Shown here piece by piece: positions 13,501-25,800 of a stretch of DNA of 64,000 nt (position 1 is its first letter; each line of letters begins with the position of its first letter). Source of the stretch: Heterodera schachtii (Eukaryota > Nematoda > Chromadorea > Rhabditida > Heteroderidae); assembly GCA_023374025.1 (NCBI GenBank), contig SIJG01000051.1, positions 622,845 through 686,844 on the forward strand, in the 5' to 3' direction. A program made the translations under genes and the position numbers. The notes below the pieces were generated by a model that was not told where the DNA came from, did not search any database, and saw only the letters and a list, made by a program, of their open reading frames with translations.

Positions 13501-14316
13501 AATAATTATTATTTTTCTTTTTGTAGGTTGAATTATATTTATATTTTTATTTATATGCAAATTCAAGGGCCATCATATATTATAAGCAACACTTATGCAT
13601 TGTTTTTCTATTAAATCTTTTATAATTTTGATTTATTATTACAAAATAATTGAGAAATTAATCCCTGCTTTAATTATCTGTATAAATTTCATTTTATAAT
13701 CGCATAGTAATTAAAAATTATTTTTACACATCATGCCAAACCCAGGTGAACATTTAATTTTGAGTCGGCAGTTTTATTAGTTTAATTTACGATTAATTGA
13801 TTGAATTTTAAACACATTATTCTTTTATTATGAATAATATTTTTAAATCTCTTTTTGTGCTATTTTTATGGTATAGTCATTAGAAAAAAATATACATATT
13901 TTAATTTAATATTTCTATAATTTAAATAATCTTCTTTTATGTGATTTATAATAAATTTTAGTTTTTTTTATATCATAAATTTAGCCAAAAATTATATTTG
14001 TAATAATGTTTTCAGTATATCTTGATGGGTTTTTTAATGAATATTTTTCAACGCTCTAATACGATCATATTTATATAGATTCTAAACAAAATATTAATAA
14101 AAAAAAATTTAAACTATTTTATTAAACTTATTTATTTTGTTGTTTATTCATATAATATTTAAAAAAATTTTTAAATTGCATTATTATTATTATTATTATT
14201 ATGAATATATTATAAATATGATGACTTAAAATATTAAATTTTAAAATATAATTTGACAAATTTTATTATGTACCTTTAAAATATAATTATCTTTTCTTAA
14301 TTTGTATATTTTTAAT

Positions 14317-15173
14317 GGCGGTACGACAATTGCGGACCGGCAATTGCGGACCGGACAATTGCGGACGACAATTGCGGACGACAATTGCGGACCGTACTTT
14401 TGCTGACGACAATTGCGGACGACAATTGCGGACTGTACTTTTGCGGACGGCAATTGCGGACGACAATTGCGGATCGTTCATTTGCGGACCGTACTTTTGC
14501 CAAAAAATTAACTGGAAGGGTGGGCCTCGTCAGTACGATCCCTTCCGTATTACAAATTCAAAAACCTAAGTGTGTTTCGGCCCTTCCGTAGACACACCAA
14601 ATAAGAAAGCTCACAGCAATAAATTAATAAATAACAAATAGAAAGCACAAATTAAGGAGAAAAAAGCAAAGCATAGGATGATAAAGCTATAATATGTTTA
14701 TTTTATTTTTTTGACAAAATTTCATTTTTAATTAATTAATTTGCTGTTGTTGGGCCTTCAGCAAGCCAATAAAATAAACATATTATAGCTTTATCATCCT
14801 ATGCTTTGCTTTTTTCTTCTTAACTTGTGCTTTCTATTTGTTATTTATTAATTTATTGCTGTGAGCTTTTTTATTTGGTGTGTCTACGGAAGAGCCGAAA
14901 CACACTTAGGTTTTTGAATTTGTAATACGGAAGGGATCGTACTGACGAGGCCCACCCTTCCAGTTAATTTTTTTGGCAAAAGTACGGTCCGCAAAAGTAC
15001 GGTCCGCAGTTGTCGTCCGCAATTGTCGTCCGCAAAAGTACGGTCCGCAGTTGTCGTCCGCAATTGTCGTCCGCAAATGTACGGTCCGCAGTTGTCGTCC
15101 GCAATTGTCGTCCGCAAATGTACGGTCCGCAGTTGTCGTCCGCAATTGTCCGGTCCGCAATTGTCGTAGCACC
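14317..15173. mobile_element. Foldback element, GACAATTGCGGAC repeats
   Basis: This is a near-perfect inverted repeat of about 857 bp. Each arm has an outer zone of about 180 bp made of tandem words GACAATTGCGGAC and GTACTTTTGCGGACC (left 14320-14500, right 14978-15168, inverted). An inner unique zone of about 210 bp follows, containing TCAGTACGATCCCTTCCG on the left and its complement on the right. The arms meet in a short loop around 14715-14755. The outer ends read TACGACAATTGCGG. Several overlapping ORFs of 60-130 codons on both strands are translations of the repeats and are not genes. No exact target duplication is seen. A transcript would form a hairpin of about 400 bp. Confidence 0.9.
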
Positions 15174-16140
15174 AAATCATTTAATCTGCCCATTATTTTC
15201 CTTGAAGAATCAGCTTTCTTGCTTACAAAGACTTTTACCAGTTCTTTTTTTGTTTTTGCTTCAGAATTTGAGCTTTTAAAAATGTTTATATTTCCAATAT
15301 TTCGTTTCATTATTGCTGCTCCTTAAATAATTTTTTCTTTCAGGATTATTACTTTATTTAAATTTTATTTTTATTAAATTTATCACAATTTTCTAACATT
15401 TTCAGGTTTAAAATTTTATTCATTTATCCTCTTTTGTTACTGTGTTTCATTAATGATCTTCTTTCTTATAAAAATTTGTTTCTGATCTGTGATTTTTTGT
15501 TTCATTTTGATTGTTTATTTTTTAAATTTATTTTATGAGGGTTCTTACGGTACCTACGCATAAAAATCCTTTGCTTTAGAAATTTATTTTTTGAAAACTC
15601 TTTTTATATTCTCATAAATCATTATTACCTTTTTTGCATTTCATTTTTGGTTTATATATTCATTAATCATTATTTGAATTGCTCAGTTTTTTTAATTGGT
15701 TTTTATTCTTAATATTTTTATAAAATTTATTAAAATGTATAAGAATTTTTATTTTTTATTTCTTTCTTAATTTTTATTTTCCGCAAATACGTAATTATAA
15801 ATGGATTTTAATTATTTAACAATAAAACAGAATAAGTTAAACTATATTAAAAGCAGTAATTATTATTCGCTCTTCCAAAAATGTGAATCAAAAAAATGTG
15901 ATGAGTATTTATTTTTGCTTATGCGGTTTTAGCAAGAATAAAATATGTCATTTTTTTTTTGTAAAAAATAAACACAAATATTGTTAATAATATGTTGTTC
16001 ATTTTAATTCATACCAGAAGAAAAACGATTTTTTTTTTAAATTTATTTAAATAATTTTTTTTTATGCCGATATGTCTATATTCCAGTTTACGTGACTAAT
16101 AATTGTTTTTTACCGCGCAAACATTTTTAAAAATTTATAT
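15174..16140. other. T-rich stretch, nothing called
   Basis: T-rich DNA continues to about 16140, where the + strand turns A-rich. No open frame, RNA or repeat structure could be supported here. Confidence 0.4.
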
Positions 16141-19100
16141 TATTTTTTAATTTAATAATAAGAATATAAAATTATGTATTTTTGCTATAATGCGGAATAT
16201 AATTCTAACAAAATAAATAAAATTTTAATCATTAAATCACCTAAAAAGCATCTTAATATAAGGCATTTAAATTAAAAAAAAATAATATATTATATTATTT
16301 TGTTTTGTACATTTATATACAAATAATTTTAAAACTAAAACATAATGAACTTAATAATCCATTTTAACTAAAAAACAATTCATCACAATATTATTTGCAA
16401 TTCTTTCTGCGCACAAATGCTTATAGACTACAAAAAAGACACAGAATATAATTAACTTAAATATTATTAATGACTTTAATTTTAACAATTAAAATAATTT
16501 GTTAAATAATCACATTGCCTTGTTTTGATTATCAATAAGTTTAATTTTTAATTGCACATATAATACATCCTTTCAGAAACAAATAAAAATATTTTCAGAA
16601 AATCATAGAAATAAATTTAAATACCTTTATTTCAGTTTACTTAGTAAAACAATTGAATGAATAAATTAATAATAACAAAAATAACTAATTTTCGATACAA
16701 CAAACATCAATTTAAAAAAATAGAAATGAAAAAAATTGTTTTTTCTTTCAAGATATAAAATTCAAATCAAAATTAAAAATTAAATAACTACATTTAATCC
16801 TTTATGAATTGAAACCAAAAGTACACGAACTTAGATTTTTTCTTTTAAATGAAAACAATTTTGATAAATATAAAATCAAATAAAAAAGAAATTAAAAATG
16901 AAATTAAAATTTTCTTTCCATGACAACAATAATGTTCATTCATGCAAATTGGCAACAACCCTTTAATTAGAAATTGATAATCGCGTTTGAAAATTAAAAT
17001 TTATTTCTTCAAATAAAAATGGTAATAATAATGCTTACTCATGCGAAATGTTTAACCATAAAAGACTTAATATTTTAATTATTGATTTTTCTTTAAATTA
17101 CCTTCAAAATAGTATATTTATATTTATCATAATTTCAAAAGATAATAAAAAATAAGAAATAATTTTTTAAATTAAATTATTTGTTTCATTATTTTATCAA
17201 ACATAAAAACATTCAAGGCTTAAATTTTATTAAAAAATTTAAATAATATTGGTCTTACGAACAATTACATTGAGATTTAAAATCATTAAGAAATAAAAAT
17301 AAATTTAAAAATAAAAAAAATTTGGAGATTTGAATTGTGGTGAGAAAGATTTTTTTCACAAATTCTTTGCCCCTTCACATCATGTTCGGCGTATACAACC
17401 AAGATAAAGTAAAACATGCATTTTTGTAATAAAGATTAATAAATTTAAATAATAAAAATGAATTAAAAAATAAACTAAATTGAAAATTTATTTAAATTCC
17501 TTTCAACAAGCTTTAAATAAAAAAATATTCAATATATCACGGTCAACCTACTAGAGAATTTTCGCTCTTATATCCATCTGAACCTAATTCTCATCATCCT
17601 AAATTTAAAATATTATTTAATATTAAATTAATTATTTAATATCATAGCTATTTAAATGAAAATAATAATTTAAAAATTTATAGATTCTAATTATAAATAT
17701 TATTCTTAAAAAAAGGTTAAATTGAACTTTAAAATTCTATTTTTCAGATTGTTTTACTGAAATCCATTTATGTCAAATTCTAAGAAAGATATTATCAAAA
17801 TTTTTAAAATATTATTATTAGAATTATTTATATTTTGTTATAGCCTATGTTGAAAACCAATTTGCTTTGTAATTAGCCATTACAATTAGAAAAAAATTTA
17901 AAGCTATCGAATGATACCAAGAAATAAAACTTTAGTTGAGTTTTAGCAAAAAAGTTGTCTGTTGTTTTTACATATCTTAGGAAAACGCCAAAATAGGTGA
18001 AAACAAGTTTTTTTTTCAAAAAATTTTAGGTTTTTCAGGAAAAAATAGGTACAAACCTAAAAATCGTATACCACCTACTAATAAAATAAAAAATTTCAAA
18101 AACCAAGGCATTCATAATGAAAAAGTATAAATATTTTTTTAATAGAAATAAATAGATCTTAGACTACGTGATTTAGACTTCGATATCCAAAGAATTCTTT
18201 TAGGAGTGGTCGAGCTCATGGCTGCAAAAAATTTTTTTTAGTCATAATATATATGAGAAATATTTTAAATAAATCGGATCCACATTATCATTATTTTAAC
18301 TAATTCTAAAGAAAAGATAAAAAATAAAATAAAGTTTTTTTAAAAACAAATAATAATAAAATATTTTTTTATGTGAATATAATCATACAGAATAATTTGA
18401 CAATATATTTGTCAAATGAATACCTTCTGAGAACAATGATTGCATACAGCTGGTACACAATTGAAAAAATATATTAATATGAACTGAAAAATAAATATGA
18501 AAAATTTCGTAAAAGTCACTCTTAACAAAATAAAATTTTTGACAAAAAAGTGACATATATATTATATATCAATTTTTAAAATAAATTTTATTTTCCAAAA
18601 TATTACAAACAAAATTTTGCACAAAATTGTTAATAAATAAAAAATAAATAAAAAAGGAATTGAAAAATAAGCAAATGAACAAAGAAGTAAAAAACTTTTT
18701 AACAATTTTTAGAATTTGAAAATTGTAGAAATTAATTATTCAAAAATAAAACATTTTATTACTATTCTTATATGATGATAAAGTAAACTCATTGAAAAAA
18801 TCACAGTTTTCTAACTGGAAAATAATTTCAATGGTTTTAACTTTAAATATATTGTTACTATATTAATAATTTATGTTGTTGTTTTTTAAATTTAAAATAA
18901 AATATAACATATAAATTTTAATGTTAAACTACATAATAAAGAGGATTATTTATTTGAAGAATAAAATTTAAATGAAACTCATTATTTAAATTCCATGGAA
19001 AATTTTAGATTTTTATTTGGAACAAAATACCTATAATTCTTCAAAAAAAATTTTTCGAAAAACTTTTATGCTATTCGAGTTTGATTTTAAATAATTTAAC

Positions 19101-20194
19101 ATTCATTTATTAAACAATAAAAAATTTTCAAAGAAAAAATAATAACTTAAAAAGTTGATATAAATAGTGTAAATTCTTGTATAATTAATTGAATTGATGT
19201 ATAATATAACATATATTGCGGATAAAATCTATTAATAATATAATATAATCAATATTACTATTTTTATGGAAATTATAAATTGCATTCATTTATTAAAAAT
19301 AAAGTACTACTTAATAAAGAATATTCAAAAAAAATTAATAAATAATTTTTACTGTAAATTTTTTAATTGTATTAATACAAATGTTTAAATTTAAAAATTA
19401 AATATAAAAATAAATTAAAAAAATAATACCATGCCTTACTATGCGGTTTATGAACAACATAGATGAATCAGACGAAATCATGGATTCGCTCGTGAGAAAA
19501 TAAGCAAATTTTGCAAAACATTTTCGAACATTATCATAGTAAATTAATTTTATAATTAGAAGTTCATATATAATTGAATAAACTTTTTAGAATATATTAT
19601 AAAACAATTTTTTTCAAATAAACGAAGAATATTAAAAATACTCAACAGAAGTCTTAACAAATATACAATAAGATCAACGATTTGTAAAAAGTATTTTCAA
19701 TTAATAAATTCTAAAAATAATTTCTTACTGAATCATTTGTTGTACATAGTATAGGTAAACACGCAAAATAACGTAGAGCCAAAAAGACGATTGATAGCAG
19801 GAAATTGATTTTAAATTATTAAACTTTGTATTTTTGATCCTGGTTCTGTTTGTTCTATAATCAAGGTAAAATTCAATCTTTGAGCTTTTAACACCATAAT
19901 TAAGTAAAATAAAATAAAATTTAAATATTATAGTTCTAATAATTATAATTTGAGCAAAAATGCAAATAAAAAATTCTTAGTCGTTTAAAATACTAATTTA
20001 TATGAATTCGTTATAAAAATTACCCTAATAATAAAATTGTAAATACATTAGGATTTCGAGATATAAAATACATATTTTCTTTTATTTATAAAAATAAAAA
20101 ATAAATAAAAAGTTACCATATACTAATTGCTCTTAAGCCAGCCATTGTACGAGAAATATTAGAAATGAATAATGTATTAAACCCTATGAAAATA
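16141..20194. other. A-rich block with small islands
   Basis: The + strand is A-rich. An island at about 17350-17400 has an open frame (IFFTNSLPLHIMFGVYNQDK) between an AAAG and a GTAAAAC, with G+C of about 37%, 19% and 44% by codon position. It is too short to name and is left as a possible exon. The segment at 17485-17600 is a diverged copy of 50495-50615. A degenerate region with short AGGT-containing words near 17975-18075 resembles the interior of the hAT-like elements. Nothing else is supported. Confidence 0.4.
17485..17600 (+). repeat. Dispersed repeat, copy of 50495-50615
   Basis: Both copies contain CAxxxAGCTTTAAATAAAAAA followed by a TTCAAT...ATCAC word, then about 48 diverged bases, then AATTC(T/A)CA(T/A)CATCCTAA. 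The order and spacing are the same in both, so they share an origin. Identity is low in the middle. It may be a decayed element or a duplicated host segment; no protein can be assigned. Confidence 0.5.
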
Positions 20195-20980
20195 GTATAT
20201 ATTAATAAAGAAATAAAATTAAAAATTATATTAAATTTGCGAAAATGTATTGGCGTAAATTTAAATATGTTGTAGATGGCCATTTATTTTATGAGCCAAT
20301 GGTTTGCCAAAACAAATATAATTAAAGAAAACAATTATAGCAAAAATCTTGTTAACAAAAAATATTTAATAAATTAAAAAAACAATGGAACATTTAATTT
20401 CTTTAATATAAATAAAAAAGAATTATTGAATTAATGAAAAAAGAAAATGGAATTTTATTGAAAAACCCAAACCATATCGTTTGATTTTATTATTCTAATA
20501 TAAAAAAAATTTATCTTCTTAATTGGTTACATAATTTCGAAAAAAATTTATTATCTGTGGTGGAGGGCTTGTCACTCCAAAAGACGTGGCGAGTGTAAAA
20601 AAAATTAATAGCATTTACTGCAAATTAATGGAAAATATGCTTTCATACAAAATGATTAATGAAAACCAAAGAAATATAATCGGTTTTGCAATAATTAAAT
20701 TAGTATTTAATGTGTAAAATTTCAATTTCTGGATTTTATTTTAAAAATGATGAATCAATCTAAAAACAAATAAAAAAGAATAAATTTATCTTAAGCGAAT
20801 AGAAATTCCACAGTGATAAATTTACACCAAATAGTCAAAAAGTGAATACCACCTAAATATAAATGATTCCTCGAATTTTATTAGTCAAAATTATACAATT
20901 GAAAAATATAATATAAATTGATCATCGTTTGAACATATACCTAGATAAACAAATTAGTTAATTGTACAATAAAAAAAGAA
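20195..20980 (+). repeat. Long diverged repeat, copy 1 (partner 58630-59290)
   Basis: This copy is collinear with 58630-59290. Shared words in order are AAAGAAATAAAATTAAAAA, GCGAAAATGTATTG, TTTTATGAG, AAAAATGGAATTTT, ATTATCTGTGGTGGAGGGC, TGTCACTCC, GAGTGTAAA, TTTATCTTAAGC and TTAGTTAATTGTACAATAAA. The most conserved part is about 36 bp around 20548-20595 and is the only G+C-normal part. Several frames are open through it; one reading (YLWWRACHS) keeps three of five substitutions at third positions. That hints at a decayed coding sequence but is not proof. This copy has a 150-bp insertion relative to copy 2. Confidence 0.7.
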
Positions 20981-21959
20981 AGGGGAAGATATTCAAAAAA
21001 CAGAAAAACTAAGATATATAGAAAAGGATAATAAATAGAATTGTCAATAAAAACAGGTTGGCAAAAGTTAAATCTATAAAAAAATACATAAATTAACTAC
21101 CTAATTAAATATATTTCAAAAAATGAAATTCCTCAACATATTATTTTTTGCAATTAAAAACAAATCTAAAGGAAATTTAACTAGAATGTAAAAATTAAAG
21201 AAATTATTATTAAATTAAATAGTCTGAAGAATAAAGAAAATTGTGTTTAATTGAAGATTAAAAGTGAATTTTATTCAAAAGTCTAAACCAAAAGTGCAAT
21301 TTGATTTATAGAATACTAAATTAAACAACAAAAAAATGCGAATTCAATGATTTTAATTTTTTTGTTTATTATTACTAAATTAATCATTTTATGTTTCAGT
21401 TTTTTTGAAAAATTAAACAAAATATAACGCCAAAAAGATAACTAAGTTTAATTCAATTATAAAGCAATTAGATTTATACTGGACCAAATCAATACCATTA
21501 GGTGTCCACGGAAGAATATAAATAAATAAATTTGAATAAAATAAATTCATAATTCTCTTTTCTCAATATTAATAATTTTTTAAATTTTCAGATTCTTATT
21601 TAGAACAAATACTATAATTATTCGAAAAATTTTGTTTTGTCAATCTTTCTATGATATACGTGTTTGATTTAAAAAAAATAAGATTCATTTATTAAACAAT
21701 AAAAATTAAAAAAAATAATAGCTTATAAAATTAACATAAATAATAAAAATTATAATACAAATATTTAAAGTGAATTATTTACATACTTACTGCAAGATAA
21801 TATTCTATTTATTTGCAATATCATTAAATCAAAATAAGCATCTAGATATCTTGAACATAAATCTGAATATTTTAAAAATGTTAATGTAACATTTTGGATA
21901 TTTATCTAATATTATTAATTTTTTTCAAAATAATTCTAAACTTTGAAGAGTGTACCATT

Positions 21960-22890
21960 TAGGTTCTAAAAAGAGTTTTTTTTTAAATTGGGAGTAGCTT
22001 TTTCAATTTTATTTTCATTATGTTGCCACATGTCATTTTTTTTACATTATTTAAGTTGTTGCTTTAATTTATTTAGTTTTATTTAAGGGGTAGGCACGCC
22101 GTTCGGCCTTTAATACATATGCATGTTTGTAGTAAGATAAGAATTGGCAAGAATAAATGTTATTAAAAAATTTAAATAGAGAAAAAATAATTTTATATCG
22201 CCATTTTATGGTTAAAGTTTTTTATTCAAATTTTTCAATGGGCATATAAAATTTTATTAATTTTAAATGTCCATTTATTTAATAAAATAACATTTATAAA
22301 TAAGATTAATTAATTTCTTACTGCACATGATGTGTGGTTGCATTATGCACAAAGTCGATTAATATATTCTTATTAACCGTAGTAATTAATAACATTATTG
22401 ATTTTATTAGGGCAAAATTTAATTTTCTATTTTAGCAAATCGCCAAATTATTTTTTAATTCTTTTTTATTTGCTTTACTTGTGTCTTTGTGCCATTTTTC
22501 GTACAGTGGCAGCTGATTAGTGCTTATAGACAAAAATTTCTCTATTTTAGAAAATTTTGATAAATGATGAATTATTTAAAAAACTTATTTAATTCCTTTT
22601 TTCTTAAAACTGATTTTTGTTAATCGAATTTTGATTTATTTATGGATTTAATTTTAATTTATATTATTAAATTTTGTGTTTTCTTGTTGTTTAGTAGGGT
22701 TTTGTTTCCATGATAAATTGGCCGATGTTTACTAAAGGGAATTAGGAAATTCCAACTATAAAATAATTTTATTTAATTATTGCAATTGGATTTTTCAATT
22801 TTATTTTTGAATTTTGTGCAAAGTAAAACTTCAAAAAAAAAATTTATGAAACAAAATATTATTCATGACTCTCTACCCATTTTTATATTT
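21960..22890. other. Short T-rich block inside an A-rich region
   Basis: The + strand switches from A-rich to T-rich near 21960 and back near 22890. One small island of higher G+C (GGTAGGCACGCCGTTCGGCC, about 22089-22108) lies inside. No gene, splice pair or terminal repeat could be supported. If the A-rich strand is the transcribed sense strand, this would be a small oppositely oriented unit; that is speculation. Confidence 0.4.
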
Positions 22891-25800
22891 TTATAAATTA
22901 CAATAGTGTCAAAAATTTAATGATAAATTTGTGTATTTCTTTATTGAATAATTTGTTTGAATTTAGTTTTTTGGCATAATTAAATAGTAATGACAAAAAT
23001 ATTATTAATAAAAAATTTTCAAATGTTATAAAACCAATAAAACTGTTTATTATTTCATTTTTATTGAGACCCATGCTTATAAAGATGCCAGAGGAATTAA
23101 GAATTAGTAATATTAAATGCAATTAATAATAAATTTCAATAAACATATTAAGTGACAAAGATCGAAATCTACCGTAAAACAGAATATGGTGCATGGTGGT
23201 AAAATAATTTAATTATAGTTTCTTTACCTAACAAGAAAATTATTATATTAAAGTTTCATTAAGTAACGAAAAAAATTAATTAAAAAACAATAACGAATAA
23301 TAATATTTTCAGTTGCTTGTCAGATAGTCATGAAATTATATTCGAAAAAATAAAATAATTAAAGTAAAAGAAACAATCAGTATGAGATTATAAATGTATT
23401 AAAAAATGAACAGCATTTTAAAAATAGCATTTAGTTTAAATGAATATAAATAAAATTTATTTTTTCATTATGATAAAAATGAATTTAAAATATCAAATAA
23501 TATTTGAATTAATATTTAGAATACAATTTTTTAGTATCCTTTAAAAATAGATTAATTATTCAAAAAATATATTTTTATTCATTCTATAATTTGTTAAAAA
23601 GTAAATAAGGCAAGGAAAATAAATAAATGCAAATGAATTATTTATTAAAACAATTTATTTAACAAAATATTGTTTCTTAGCAAAAAGCATTAAATTTCTT
23701 TCTTTTTAATAAAATAAATTTACAAATTTAACATTAAAAACCATACAAAATATGAAACACTTATTAATTTTATTTTAACCGCTACTACATCAGACAAAAA
23801 AAATAAATCATGAAAACAATTGATTTCAAAAAGAAAAGAGATAAATAATTAATTATAATAAACAAATTTAAAAAAATTTAATTAAATATACGAAGAAAAA
23901 CCTTATGATCAACCTCATACACAATATTTGAAAAAATAAACGCAAATAATTTATACAATCTATTATAAATTAGCTGCATGGGCACAAATCAATTAGTGTG
24001 AATTCATCCCGAGAAAAAAAAAGAAAAATTACATACTCTTCATAAATAATTTTACTTTATTATCCTTTAAATATTGAAAATTCAAATAAGTTAACGAAAT
24101 TTATTCTTGGAAAAATTATAGAAAATTTTTGAATAAATGAATAATTTAAAGAAAAATGTAATAAATAAAACGAGCAATCAAAGAAAGTAAAAACCGGCCA
24201 ATTTTTAATATAAAATTAAAGTATATTTAAATTTAACATATTTAAGATAATAAATTTAAAAATAGTTATGATTCATGACAAATATAAAAAATTGGATCCT
24301 AATATTTTCACATAATTAAATATATTGATGTTTTTATGATAATTGAAGTTTTTGGCCAATAATCTCTATCTATGCTATTAGATAATTTTCGTGAGAAAAT
24401 GTACTCTCTATTTTCAATTATTTTTCAATACTAGCAAAAAATATTTAAAAGAAAAGTTTTAACATGTTGAATAAAGTTTTATTTATGTGCGCAAAAATTT
24501 ACCCAAAAAATCGATTTAATAATTTGGGGAATTTTAATATATTCTTCTTTTCTCAAAGAAATATTCGGGTTACTAAAAACAGAAAGATAAATTTAAAGTA
24601 TGGATGTGCTTGACATGTAAAAAGCTAAATAACAAATAAAAATTACATTAAAAATTGGAGAAAAATGTCAATGATGCAAGTTTAATTTATTATAACAAAT
24701 ATTAAATTATTAAAATACATATTTCTATTTATGAAATAATATTATTATTAAAATTAGTCTTTTAAATTTTAATAAATTAATATAAATTTGATTTTTTTAC
24801 TCACTGAAATCCCTTTGATCAAATTCTGCCTTTTAAAGAAAAAGATTTTCCAGTAAAAATTTGAATCTATGAATTAAAAAATATATGGCTAGTAATATTC
24901 AAAAATATAATTTATGAAAATTAAAATTTTGGACAAAAACACTTTAAAATCATTTTGGAAATCATATAAAAAATAATGCAAAATTAAGTTGGGCTTAATG
25001 TAAAACTCAATTAAAGATAAAATAGTAAGAAATAAATAAATATATTATATATAAATTAAAATTAAAATATATTTTCCAAAAATGTATGACAAACAAAGAT
25101 GACGAACTATTCAAAATCTTTAACCACTGCACATTGACATCGCATTTAAAATCTCATCAAAAACAAAATAAATTATTAATAATTAAATTACTCAAAATTG
25201 AAATAAACCGTCTATTTTCTCTTGGATATCACAGCAGTTTGAAAGAAACAGCCAAAGCCTTGCACAAGATAAGATCGAATTCCATTATAATAATAAAACA
25301 AATAAAATTGCTGAGAAAAAATAGAGAAACTTGAAAATGATAAATAAAATAAGAATAAAAACAGAATTTTATGTGATTTTAATTTGGTTATAATTAAAAT
25401 ACCCTATTAACAATGTTTGCTAAAAAAAATTTGTAAAATATATTTCTGAAAACATATATATAAAAGAATCATTAATTATATTTTTAATTAAAATAAGCCG
25501 GTTTTTTAGATTTTTAATAAAATAAAATAAATAATTTGAATAACTATGAAATATCAAGACCAAATTTATGTACTTTTTGGTAGCAATAAATATATAAAAA
25601 TTTTATTGGGAGGCTCGTCACCGCAGAACAATTTGAAAATAAATAAGACTTTAATTTTTCATATTGTTGGTAGCAACACAAAATAACGATGTATGCAAAA
25701 TAATCGATAAAAATAATTTATATAAAGTTATTATTAAATTATAAAACCAAAAATTATAAATAGAATTATATTTAAGATTAATCTAAATAAAATTAGGAAT

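Larger units (their letters stand above)
7807..14316. other. T-rich block between mobile elements
   Basis: Outside the elements listed separately (8096-8726 and 9361-9590), this is T-rich AT DNA. It has a short C-run near 9287, a 34-bp direct repeat (ATTTTATAAGTTTTCATATT, about 9880-9935) and one GC-rich exon-like island at 10487-10560. From 10600 to 14300 I see no gene, RNA or element. The sequence TTTGGTGTGTGAC near 11705 resembles one at about 41875 in another T-rich block, consistent with old shared ancestry of the T-rich blocks. Confidence 0.45.

Noticed and set aside
14241..15326. Overlapping ORFs of 63-134 codons on both strands.
   Set aside because: They are translations of the GACAATTGCGGAC tandem arms of the foldback element.
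17350..17400. Mutator-like (MULE) transposase fragment, from the peptide IFFTNSLPLHIMFGVYNQ.
   Set aside because: The resemblance to the MULE core is faint and cannot be separated from chance without a profile search.
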